This document shows, in pieces, positions 50,213 to 59,800 of a stretch of 64,000 bases of DNA. Source of the DNA: Fibrobacter succinogenes (GTDB taxonomy: Bacteria; Fibrobacterota; Fibrobacteria; Fibrobacterales; Fibrobacteraceae); the NCBI GenBank assembly GCA_902761355.1, contig CACWJY010000016.1, positions 62,001 to 126,000 on the forward strand, in the 5' to 3' direction. The translations under genes and the position numbers were made by a program. The notes beneath the pieces were generated by a model. That model was not told the DNA's origin. It worked only from the letters and a program-made list of their open reading frames with translations, and searched no databases. Numbering within the stretch: position 1 is the first letter of the stretch; each line of letters begins with the position of its first letter.

Positions 50213-52009
50213 CTACCCTAGAGAATCCAATTCCTCGTAGCGTTCGTAGGCTTTTTCGAGTTCAGCCTCACGGTCCACAATCTCTTTTTGAAGTTCTACG
50301 ATGCGAGCGGCGTTGGTAAACACCTCGGGCTTAGAAAGTTCCGTCTGACGTTCAGAGATTTCCGCCTCTAGTTTTTCGATTTTTTCGGGGAGAGCGGCAT
50401 ATTCGCGCTCCTCGTTGTAACTACGCTTTTTCTTTTTGGCTGGAGCCACGGCACTTGCAGGCGCAGAGGCCAGAGTCTCTTTTTCAGCCGCAATGCGGGC
50501 GGCATTTGCGGCTTCTTTATCACGGACCTTCTTTTTTGCCTCGTAGTCGCTATAGCCGCCCACCGATTCAAATACGTTGCCACCGTCTTCAATCGCCAAA
50601 ATACTTGTAGCTACGGAATCCAAAAAGGCGCGGTCATGACTTACGGTGAGTACGGTCCCCTTGTAGTCGGCAAGGAGTTCCGCGAGCAGGTCCAGCGTTT
50701 CCATATCGAGGTCGTTAGTCGGTTCATCCAATACCAACACATTGCTCGGATGACTGAACAGGCATGCCAGCAGCAGGCGATTTCGTTCGCCGCCTGAAAG
50801 CGCACTGATGGGGCCACGGGCACGATCCGCCGAAAACAGAAAGTCTTGCAGATAACTTAACACATGCCGTTTGACGCCGTTCAGCATTACGTACTGCTGT
50901 CCATCGGCAATATTTTCGACCAGAGACTTATCTTCGCGAAGGTGAGTGCGCATCTGATCAAAGTAGGCCACCTGCAAGTTGGTGCCCAGGCGAATATCGC
51001 CGGTATCGGGCGTGAGTTCGCCCAAAATCAAGCGCAAGAGTGTCGTCTTTCCCGAGCCATTCGGGCCCACAATACCAATGCGGTCTCCGCGAGAAACTTC
51101 GGTCGTAAGCCCGCTAATAAGGGGCGCGCCATCGTATGAATAACTCACGTCGGTAAGGCGCGCCACCAGGCGCCCCGAACGGTCCGCCTCGGTAATCTGC
51201 ATATTCACGTTGCCCGTTCGGGTGCGGCGCGCAGCACGTTCTTCGCGCATTTTAATGAGCGCACGCACGCGCCCCTCGTTCCGGGTGCGCCGCGCCTGGA
51301 TTCCCTTGCGAATCCACACTTCTTCTTCGGCGAGCCGCTTATCAAAAAGAGCATTCGCCTTATCTTCTTCGGCCAGCGCCTGGTCCCTGAACTGCACAAA
51401 CTTATCGTAAGGAAAATCCCAGCTACGCACACGCCCGCGATCCAAGTCAAAAATGCGGGTGGCCACGCGGCGTACAAAAGTACGGTCATGACTTACAAAC
51501 AAAAGAGCACACGTCAAACGAGTCACGATACCTTCGAGCCACTGGATTGCCGGAATATCCAGATGGTTCGTCGGTTCGTCCAACAGCAGTAAATCAGGAT
51601 CTTGGGCAAGCGCCTGCGCAAAAAGCACACGGCGCTTTTGCCCACCACTCAGGCTGTCGTAAGGCGACTCGGGGTTTATCCCCGTCTTTCCCAAAATGGC
51701 CTCGGCATGCGCATCATGCGTTCCGTCTGCAGCAATGCCCGCCATCACCACGTCACGTACCGTTCCTTCAATATGAGCGGGAATCTCCTGAATCATGCGA
51801 GAAATCTTGAGGCCCGATTTTTTGACAATATCGCCCGACTGCGCCTCCATCTCGCCCGAAAGCACCTTGAGCAAGGTGCTTTTGCCGCAACCGTTGCGGC
51901 CGACCAGACAAATCCGGTCGCCGGCCTCGATATCAAAGCTCACGTTATCAAGCAATGGAGCGTTCGCCCCGATGCGCAGAAGTAGATTTTGGGCAGAAAG
52001 AATCGGCAT
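50213..52009 (-). CDS. ABC-F ATPase, Uup-like
   Basis: This 598-residue protein has two ATP-binding cassettes: GRNGCGKST, LSGGQKRR, LLLLDEPTNHLD; and GPNGSGKTT, LSGGERNR, VLVLDEPTNDLD, joined by a charged linker (EEVWIRKGIQARRTRNEGR). There are no membrane segments, so it is an ABC-F translation factor. The C-terminal coiled coil (about 505-598, KKKKRSYNEEREY onward) is that of Uup, which acts on ribosomes and in DNA metabolism. It shares a short divergent region with glucokinase. Confidence 0.93.
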   Translation of the reverse strand: MPILSAQNLLLRIGANAPLLDNVSFDIEAGDRICLVGRNGCGKSTLLKVLSGEMEAQSGDIVKKSGLKISRMIQEIPAHIEGTVRDVVMAGIAADGTHDAHAEAILGKTGINPESPYDSLSGGQKRRVLFAQALAQDPDLLLLDEPTNHLDIPAIQWLEGIVTRLTCALLFVSHDRTFVRRVATRIFDLDRGRVRSWDFPYDKFVQFRDQALAEEDKANALFDKRLAEEEVWIRKGIQARRTRNEGRVRALIKMREERAARRTRTGNVNMQITEADRSGRLVARLTDVSYSYDGAPLISGLTTEVSRGDRIGIVGPNGSGKTTLLRLILGELTPDTGDIRLGTNLQVAYFDQMRTHLREDKSLVENIADGQQYVMLNGVKRHVLSYLQDFLFSADRARGPISALSGGERNRLLLACLFSHPSNVLVLDEPTNDLDMETLDLLAELLADYKGTVLTVSHDRAFLDSVATSILAIEDGGNVFESVGGYSDYEAKKKVRDKEAANAARIAAEKETLASAPASAVAPAKKKKRSYNEEREYAALPEKIEKLEAEISERQTELSKPEVFTNAARIVELQKEIVDREAELEKAYERYEELDSLG

Positions 52010-52089
52010 ATCGCAAATGTAGAATTATATTGAATCTTGTACATTCAAAAAAATACCTATATTCGTTCCGTATAAACCCGGAGTTTTTT

Positions 52090-53157
52090 ATGGAAATCAA
52101 ATGGCTTAATCCCGATGCAAAGTTTGACCGTCTCGTTTTGGCAGGCGATATTGGTGGTACCAACACGAACCTTGGCCTGGTGGGCTACAAGGACGACAAG
52201 TTTACCCTTATTCTCGAAACAGATTGTCCCTCCAAAGACATTGACGGCCTAGAAGCTCCGATTCGCGAAACCCTCAAGATTGCAGTCGAAAGCCGCGCAG
52301 ACCTTAAGCCGTCCCACATTTGCATCAGTGCCGCAGGCCCCGTATGCAACAACAAGTGCGTCATGACCAACCTCCCCTGGAGTGTCGATGGTGATGCAAT
52401 CAGCACTGCAACAGGCATTTCGACCCTTGTCATCAATGACTTTATGGCCATTAGCTACGGCATCCCGACTCTCGATGTCGACGATCCCGCCCAAATTCAC
52501 AAGCTCGTGCATACCGACGGCAGCACCCCTGCTCCGCAGAAAACCACCAAAGCCGTAATTGGCCCGGGCACCGGCATGGGCGTCGGCTTCCTCGCATTTG
52601 ACGGTCAAAAGTATATTCCGGCCTGCTCCGAAGGTGGCCACTCCACGTTCGCCCCGTTCGACAAGGATTCCCAGGAATTCCACGACTACATGGAAAAGAA
52701 ACTCGGTGCAGTCCCCGGCGTAGAACCGCTCGTTTCTGGCATGGGACTCCGCAATATGTACGAATGGTGGAAGGAAACCCGTGGCGTTCCTGATAACGAC
52801 GCCTTCAAAAAGATCGAAGAGACCGAACCGAACGATCGCCCCAAGTATATCAGCCGCGCAAGCGATACCGACCCGGTTGCAGCCGAAATGATGCGCTTGT
52901 TCGTGAAGATGCTCGCCCGCTTTGCAAGCGACGCCGCAACGCTTTTCCTCCCGCTAGGCGGTTTTTACCTGGCTGGCGGTACCGTGCAGAAAGACCTGCG
53001 CTGGCTCGAACGCGACAACCTGTTCATGAAGTACTTCGAAAAGAACTACAACCCGAACATCCGTCCGCTCCTGAACAAGATCCCGGTGTACGTCATCAAG
53101 GATTACAGCATCAGCTTGTACGGTGCTGCCAACGCAAGCCTCAACTTGCAGAAGTAA
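52090..53157 (+). CDS. glk: Glucokinase
   Basis: This 355-residue enzyme phosphorylates glucose with ATP. It has LAGDIGGTNTNLGLV (ATP-binding), AAGPV, VINDFMA, GPGTGMGVGFL and SEGGHSTFAPFD with the catalytic-region His, typical of the Glk/hexokinase-type bacterial family, not ROK (no CXCGXXGC). Start ATG 52090 with CCGGAG 11 bases upstream. In a cellulose degrader it would be the entry of released glucose to glycolysis. The inverted repeat TTGAAT-CTTGTAC-ATTCAA at 52030-52048 lies in its upstream region. Confidence 0.92.
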   Translation: MEIKWLNPDAKFDRLVLAGDIGGTNTNLGLVGYKDDKFTLILETDCPSKDIDGLEAPIRETLKIAVESRADLKPSHICISAAGPVCNNKCVMTNLPWSVDGDAISTATGISTLVINDFMAISYGIPTLDVDDPAQIHKLVHTDGSTPAPQKTTKAVIGPGTGMGVGFLAFDGQKYIPACSEGGHSTFAPFDKDSQEFHDYMEKKLGAVPGVEPLVSGMGLRNMYEWWKETRGVPDNDAFKKIEETEPNDRPKYISRASDTDPVAAEMMRLFVKMLARFASDAATLFLPLGGFYLAGGTVQKDLRWLERDNLFMKYFEKNYNPNIRPLLNKIPVYVIKDYSISLYGAANASLNLQK

Positions 53158-53169
53158 TCGTCTAAAAAT

Positions 53170-54654
53170 ATGCTTTTTTCGGAACTCCCCCTCGCTAATT
53201 CCTTACAGCGTGCTATTCGTGCTGTAGGCTACGAACAACCTACTCCTATTCAAGAAAAATCGATTCCTAGCCTCTTGGAGGGGAAGGACCTGCTGGGGAT
53301 AGCCCAGACGGGTACAGGGAAAACAGCAGCATTTGCGCTCCCGATTTTGCAACTGTTGCTGAATTCGGGAAAGTTCCGCGCCCCCAAGACCTGCCGCGCA
53401 CTGATTCTTTTGCCCACCCGCGAACTCGCGATTCAGGTAGAAGAATGCTTTAAGCAGTACGCACAGTTTACGGCCATTTCAACCGCATGCATTTTTGGCG
53501 GGGTGAGCGATGTTTCGCAAAAGCGTAATTTGATCCGGGGCGTCGACGTACTAGTGGCCACTCCGGGCCGTCTGCTCGACCTGATTAATCAGAAGGCCGT
53601 ATCGCTAAAGGCCCTTGAGTTTTTCGTACTCGACGAAGCGGACCGTATGCTCGACATGGGATTTATCCACGACATCCGCAAGGTGGTGGCGCTGCTCCCG
53701 CAGAACAGGCAGAACCTGTTCTTTAGCGCAACCATGCCCGACGATATCACGAAGCTTGCCGCGACAATCCTGCGTCCGAACCCGGTGAGAGTCGAGGTGG
53801 CACCACAGAGCACACCCATCGAGCGCATTCACCAGGAACTTTACCGCATCGACAAGCGCCGTAAGGGAGCGCTCCTCAAGGAACTGTTGCTTGCACACCC
53901 CGAGATGAAAAAGGTACTGGTGTTTAGCCGCACCAAGCACGGCGCCGACAAGATAACGCGCGTCCTCGAAAAGGCAGGCATCAAGTGCGCCGCGATTCAC
54001 GGCAACAAGAGTCAGAACCGCAGGCAAGAAGCTTTAGGCAACTTTAAGTGCGAACAAATTCGCGTACTGGTCGCAACCGACATTGCCGCCCGCGGAATCG
54101 ACGTGGACGACGTCTCGCACGTATTCAACTACGACCTGCCCGACGTTCCTGAAACATTCGTACACCGCATCGGGCGCACCGCCCGCGCAGGGAAAGACGG
54201 CATCGCCATTTCGTTCTGCGCCCCCGACGAAGAGCAGGACCTCCGCGCCATCGAAAAGCTGACCCGCATCAGTATCCCCGAAGGTGACAAGTCGATTTTC
54301 GAAAAGCTCCCGCCGCCGCAAAAAGAGACTCCCGAAAGCGAAATGCGCAATGCACGCGGTCGCGGATTCCCCCGCCGCGACAAGAATCGCGGCCAAAATC
54401 ACGACAACCGCAGTAATCGCGATAGCAACCATCAAGGCGGACAAAAGCCGGAAAACCATAATCAGGGCAAGCCCCACAACAAGGTAAAGCCGCAAAATGA
54501 AAAACGCCCCGCCGCAAAGGGCGAAGGCGTAAAGCAAACGAATCCGCAGAACCAGGAAGGTCACCGCACTATCGGCAAGAACCGCCCCGGTTCACGAGCC
54601 CGCAAGCGCATGCGCGAAGCAGCCGAAGCCGCTCGCCGCGCCGGGCAAAATTAA
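53170..54654 (+). CDS. DEAD-box RNA helicase, RhlE-like
   Basis: This 494-residue helicase has a Q motif (GYEQPTPIQEKSIP), AQTGTGKTAAF, PTRELAIQ, DEADRMLDMGF, SAT, RGIDVDDVSHVFNYD and HRIGRTARAG. The core ends near residue 370; a 120-residue Asn/Gln/Arg/Lys-rich tail follows (NRGQNHDNRSNRD), likely disordered and RNA-binding. This layout is that of RhlE, used in ribosome assembly and RNA turnover, often cold-induced. It starts 12 bases after glk. Confidence 0.94.
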   Translation: MLFSELPLANSLQRAIRAVGYEQPTPIQEKSIPSLLEGKDLLGIAQTGTGKTAAFALPILQLLLNSGKFRAPKTCRALILLPTRELAIQVEECFKQYAQFTAISTACIFGGVSDVSQKRNLIRGVDVLVATPGRLLDLINQKAVSLKALEFFVLDEADRMLDMGFIHDIRKVVALLPQNRQNLFFSATMPDDITKLAATILRPNPVRVEVAPQSTPIERIHQELYRIDKRRKGALLKELLLAHPEMKKVLVFSRTKHGADKITRVLEKAGIKCAAIHGNKSQNRRQEALGNFKCEQIRVLVATDIAARGIDVDDVSHVFNYDLPDVPETFVHRIGRTARAGKDGIAISFCAPDEEQDLRAIEKLTRISIPEGDKSIFEKLPPPQKETPESEMRNARGRGFPRRDKNRGQNHDNRSNRDSNHQGGQKPENHNQGKPHNKVKPQNEKRPAAKGEGVKQTNPQNQEGHRTIGKNRPGSRARKRMREAAEAARRAGQN

Positions 54655-54660
54655 CAGCAG

Positions 54661-55509
54661 CTACTCAGCCTCAAATAAATACCATATCCATTCGAGTTTG
54701 ACCTTTTCATTAGAAGTCTTCTGAACAGACGACTTCTTATTTTCGATAAAGCCAATCTTTGATGCCGACACGCATTTATTTTCTAGCACCACAACATTAT
54801 CAAAATGGTCGTCCAGTTCGTTCTTGTCGATAACAATGGGGCAGATTTCAAGCGAATCAATACCGCGCGGAATCTGCATCGAGACAGTCTTGTTTCCCGA
54901 CCATTCCTTGATGTTTTTTTCATCTAAAATAAGGGCCGAAATAGGATCATACCCCGATTCATCCCCGTCAATAAAGGTCTTTACTCTATAACGAATATCC
55001 GGGTCTCCCACTTTCTTTGTCGCTCTGATGCTGTCTGCCACCTGCTTGTAGCTTGTCAAAGTGACATTCAAGGTCTTGGTCTTGGTAAGGTAATAGAACT
55101 GCTCCGAGCTGCTAGATTCACCGGAACTGCTGGAGCTACCTGGCTTACCGGATTCTTCGCTACGGGTATATTTACCATCATCGCTGTAGTTTACCGTATC
55201 GGAGACCATCTTGATAATGATTCCCAAATCCGTATCGTCACCATACTTTTCGATAAAGTTGGTGCAGCGCTCATTACGCTTCTGTTTATCACTAATGCCA
55301 ATATTGGCCTGCAAACAACGATACAGGTCGACTTTTTGACGCTGGACAACAATACTGTCTAGCGTAGCATGGACCTTGGCATTCGAAAAATGGAATACCT
55401 TTTCGTTTTCGACTTCAATAGGATTGTCACCGCACGCCGTAAAAAGGAGAGACGATGCAATAAAAGAAACCAATGCGGTCAACTTAAACATAAACTTTTT
55501 CTGAATCAT
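54661..55509 (-). CDS. Lipoprotein of unknown function with Ser-rich linker
   Basis: The N-terminus has a lipobox (SLLFTACGDN). The first part includes Cys-containing helical sequence (LYRCLQANIG, RNERCTNFIEKYG), then the linker GKPGSSSSSGESSSSE typical of Fibrobacter proteins, then a beta-rich domain of about 140 residues. No family recognised. An alternative start at 55491 (MFKLTALV) gives a better signal peptide; neither has a clear ribosome site. It lies 12 bases after the barrel-like gene and is convergent with the helicase. Confidence 0.75.
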   Translation of the reverse strand: MIQKKFMFKLTALVSFIASSLLFTACGDNPIEVENEKVFHFSNAKVHATLDSIVVQRQKVDLYRCLQANIGISDKQKRNERCTNFIEKYGDDTDLGIIIKMVSDTVNYSDDGKYTRSEESGKPGSSSSSGESSSSEQFYYLTKTKTLNVTLTSYKQVADSIRATKKVGDPDIRYRVKTFIDGDESGYDPISALILDEKNIKEWSGNKTVSMQIPRGIDSLEICPIVIDKNELDDHFDNVVVLENKCVSASKIGFIENKKSSVQKTSNEKVKLEWIWYLFEAE

Positions 55510-55521
55510 GATTGCACCCCA

Positions 55522-56580
55522 CTACCTTAAGCTGAAATCCAAGAACAGACGCCACGTAAAGTTGGAATCGTGTCCCAGATGATAATAGCGGTGGTTTGCA
55601 CTAGTTGCACCGCCCAGACCGTAAACCTGGAATTCAAAGGACACAAGGCGATTTTCGACACCTAGGCCGATCCATCCACTCGTTTCCCAGTCATCCATAT
55701 AAAAGAACTTGTTCGTCTGGTGACTTTCGTACAGCGGGAACGGATTCTGACCAGCAGCCTTCAAGGTATTCAGGTCGGATCTCAGTTCTTTTGAATCGGT
55801 TTTCAAATAAAGGCGATTCTCGGTATCGACCATTTCGTAGATAGGCTTAGTCAATCCGAACGTCAGACTTGTAAACAGGTAGGTCGTCGTCCCCTTGATG
55901 TGATAACCAAATTTTCCGGTAAGAGGCAGGTCCGCCGCAAAATTATGATACTTGCGGTCTACATTATGAACCAGGGAATACTTTTCGCCCGAAGCAAGTT
56001 TCCCGTTTTCGACACCTTCATCAAAATTCCAACGCGAATAACGATACAGGCCGCCAAATCTGCCCTGAACACCCAGATAGCGTCCAAAATAACGCCTATA
56101 GAAATAATACATGCCAATACCCGACCCCCAGTCGGCATCATGGTTCATGGCTCCATAGCGCTTGTCATGGTAATTGGCAGAAACCAAGGTAAGACCATGG
56201 TGGAGGGTCTTGGACTTTTTCGGATGCTTCGCAAGCAATCTAGCCTGGTATTCGGCATAGGTAATCTTGTTACGCGGCTTGACCGGTTTGGTCTCAGCCA
56301 ACGCGTTTGTATCTGCACTGGCGGCCTGCGGCAAAGCAGTATCCTTAGCCACGGTATCTACCACAGCTACCGTAACAGTGTCGACAAGAGGCTTTTGAAC
56401 CGAATCACTCGCCACGGCCTGAGCGGCCGTATCAGGAACAGACACTTGCGTCGTTTCGGCTTCTGCCGTCACAGAATCCCAACCGATATCGGGATACTCG
56501 GGCGCAGGTGCAGCACTTTGGGCAAATCCAAATGCCGCAAAGACACTGCTAATGGTCAAAATCTTGCAAAAAAGTCTCAT
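55522..56580 (-). CDS. Outer-membrane barrel-like protein
   Basis: This 352-residue protein has a signal peptide (ILTISSVFAAFGFAQS), a Thr/Ala/Val-rich linker with the repeated pattern DTVTVAVVDTVAKDT, and from about residue 130 a beta-rich domain with aromatic-flanked strands, ending WRLFLDFSLR, like a small outer-membrane barrel. No family recognised. Start ATG 56580; the reading from 56616 adds 12 residues. The lipoprotein at 54661 follows in the same direction, forming a barrel/lipoprotein pair. Confidence 0.8.
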   Translation of the reverse strand: MRLFCKILTISSVFAAFGFAQSAAPAPEYPDIGWDSVTAEAETTQVSVPDTAAQAVASDSVQKPLVDTVTVAVVDTVAKDTALPQAASADTNALAETKPVKPRNKITYAEYQARLLAKHPKKSKTLHHGLTLVSANYHDKRYGAMNHDADWGSGIGMYYFYRRYFGRYLGVQGRFGGLYRYSRWNFDEGVENGKLASGEKYSLVHNVDRKYHNFAADLPLTGKFGYHIKGTTTYLFTSLTFGLTKPIYEMVDTENRLYLKTDSKELRSDLNTLKAAGQNPFPLYESHQTNKFFYMDDWETSGWIGLGVENRLVSFEFQVYGLGGATSANHRYYHLGHDSNFTWRLFLDFSLR

Positions 56581-56751
56581 AATATTGCGTAGGCTCCCAA
56601 AAAAGGATTCAACCATCTAAAATAAGTAAAAAAAGGCCAACAAGTCGGTTTTTATTCCTTTTTCTTACTTTTTTCTCAAATATATATAAAAAATTGTACC
56701 CATGTAAATTTTTTTTAATTATTTTTATCCGAGAATAGAAGCTGAAGCCAG

Positions 56752-56777
56752 TTTCTGGGTTTTTTGCTATCCAGAAA
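56752..56777 (+). promoter_or_regulatory. 5'-region hairpin before the giant surface gene
   Basis: TTTCTGG (56752-56758) and CCAGAAA (56771-56777) can pair over a 12-base T-rich loop, 25 bases before the ATG at 56802. The surrounding 56617-56801 region is very AT-rich and must contain the promoters of both divergent genes; I see no convincing -35/-10 pair. Confidence 0.35.
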
Positions 56778-56801
56778 ATAGGACTTTGGCAAAGGATGCT
56801 T

Positions 56802-59800
56802 ATGAATACGAACGTTCAAAAGTTTTCGATAGTAAAATTTATCACCCTGCTCGTTTGCGTGGTGGGTATCGGTTCTGCCATGGCAAAGTGGGACGGCCAT
56901 TCGGTAGAAAAGCCCGAGCAAGATAGTCGTGGTTATTACAAAATAGCGAACGAGGCGAACCTCGCTTGGTTCTCGGATACTGTAAACAATTATGTTCGCG
57001 AGTTTAAATATCAGAAAATGCTCGATGCGGTTCAAGCCGATATGATCTCGAAAGACGGTGGTGTTACCCCAGCTAAATTTACGAGCTACAAACGACTCAA
57101 TGAGTCAGGCGAACAGGTTGCGTTTGCAGACTCAGCCGAATTCAGGGAATATGTTGTTGCGCGGCTGGATTCTATCTTTGAAGATCCCAAATCGTTCTGT
57201 AGCGACTCCCTAAAAAAAGCTTTATGGAATAAGGCTCCTTATAATGTCTATATAAAGAGCTACTTGGATGCCGGAAGAAATGCAGGAAATATTCCTGTAA
57301 AAATCAATGCTACAGTGACAGCAGAGTATCTGGACATGGGCGGTTATCCATTCACTCCGATTGCCGCGGGCTCGGGGCCCGCTCGGTTTACGGGAATTTT
57401 CGAAGGGAATGGCGTTACAATCAAAAACCTGAAAGTCGATAGCAAGGAGTTTCCGATGCAGTTCTATGACATAATTCAGGGATACCCGACCTATGCACAG
57501 AATGTAGGCTTGTTCGGTACGATTGCAACTGATGGAACTGTCAGAAATTTAATTTTGGATAACGTGTCCATCCTCGCGTCCGGAAAGGACAACGTAAATA
57601 TACTTACGACGGGTAGTGTTACGTGGGAATCTGGGAAGAACCAGGTGAGCGTGGGTTCTATTGTTGGGTGGATGGAAGGAGGCTTGATTGATACCTGTTT
57701 TGTGTCTGGAACAATTCTCTCGAATGGAAAGGACGTGGGCGCAGGTGGAATTGTTGGCGCTATTAAGGGAGGTGTTATAAAAAATGCACTCAGTACGGCA
57801 TCCATCAATGCTTCTGGAAAAGATGTCTATGTCGGAGGCGTTGTCGGTGTTATTAGAGGATCCAGTACAATCGTCAGCAGTGTGTACGATGGTGATACAT
57901 TGATTGCTCACCCCGATGTCAAGGGGGCGCAGGGAGCCTTGTTGGGTCGTGTTGTGGAAAATCAGACTGCAACATTAAACAACTGTTTTTATGAAACGGG
58001 CCTGCATGAGGATAGAGTTGGTCTGGTAGGTGAAGGCGCTACGGTTACTGGCGATAACAATTGTGTACTAGACAATAATACTGAACAAAATGCGTGTATC
58101 TTGAATGGCTTTGCATGGACAGGTGAAACATGTACCGATCCGAGCGGTATCTGGAGTAAAGACGAACATATCACCTTGAACGGGATTTCAAAGGGCGGTA
58201 TTGCACTGTACTTGATAAATTTTGATCCCAATGGAGGTTCTTTTGCGTCGGACGCCAAGACAACTAAGATATTGCCGTTTGGTGAAACGCTGACCGCCGA
58301 TGAAATTACAAAACCGACAAAGGAGGGTTTCTCGTTCGGAGGTTGGGCTCTTTCTGCTAATGCGGAGTCTCCGGCAACAAATTTGGGAAATGTCTATAAG
58401 CCGCATACCATTTATGCCTATTGGAAAAATACATACAAAATAACCTTTAACGCTAATGGAGGTAAGTTCGCGGACAACAGCTCAACCAAAACTAAAATTC
58501 TCGCCGATGGTGATTCCATTACTGCAGCGGGGATCGAAGATCCAGAAGATTACAGCTCAGGTGCAGGGGAAAATCGTAAAGATTATAAATTTGTCGGATG
58601 GGCGCTAACAAAAAATGCTACTGAAAAAGCTAATGATTTTGGCTTTGCCACGAAGGCAACAACTCTTTATGCCGTATGGGCAGAAACAAAGGCAGTATTC
58701 TACACGGTAGTATTCGATGCTCAGGGACATGGTGATGGGCCTTCGTCTGAACGTGTGGAGCATGGAAAAACGGTGGCTGAACCATCTTCGATGACAGCCG
58801 ATGGTTATAATTTTGGGGGCTGGTATAAGGAGCCCACTGGTGAAAACGCATTCGAATTTAGTTCCGCAATTATTTCGGACATAATGTTGTATGCAAAGTG
58901 GACGTTGACGACCTATCAGCTTACCTATAATTTAGATGGTGGTACGAATGACGAAGGTAATCCTGAAACATACAGTGTCGAGTCGCCCGACATTCTTTTG
59001 AAAGATCCGACAAAGGAAGGCTTTGACTTTTTGGGGTGGTATTATGATGACGACTATAAGAATCGCGCAACTCAGATTACGCATGGAACGACAGGAGATA
59101 AGACTCTGTTTGCCAAGTGGAAAATCAAAACCTATACAATTTCTTATAACGCAGGCGGTAACTTGATTGTTGGCGCAGGCAACGTTCTTCCTGTAGAAAA
59201 AAGGTATGGGGAAAATATATCCTTGTTAGGAGAGTCTTATCAGGCTCCGTGGTATGTGCAAGATGGATGGGCTACGGTGGATAGTAATGAGACTGCGCTA
59301 AAGGATTACGACTTAAATGAAGTTTATTCTAAAAACGAAAGTGCAACGCTCTTTCCGCATTGGAAAAAAGCCGATTATACGATTACCTATAATTTAGATG
59401 GAGGCGTGAATAATCCATCTAATCCTGATACCTATTCAATCAGCGATTCGACGACGGGAGTTGTTTTTAAGAATCCGTCGAAGGAAGGCTTTACATTTGC
59501 CGGGTGGTATGGAAAGGAGGACTATAGTGGAAATAAAGTTACGAAACTTACTGTTTGCGACTCGTCGTGTAAGTACGGCGACGTGAAGTTATACGCCAAA
59601 TGGACACCCGTTCCAATAACGGTAACGGCAGGGGATAACACCTGCCCATACGACGGCAATAGCTGTGGAGCGAAAGTGACGTATATTCCAAAATGTCCGA
59701 CGGGTTATACGTGCACCACAGTAACGAATTCTATCAAGAATGTAGCAGAAGGCCCGATTAGTGCCAAAATCGTGTCCTTTACGATCAAGGACGGTTCCGG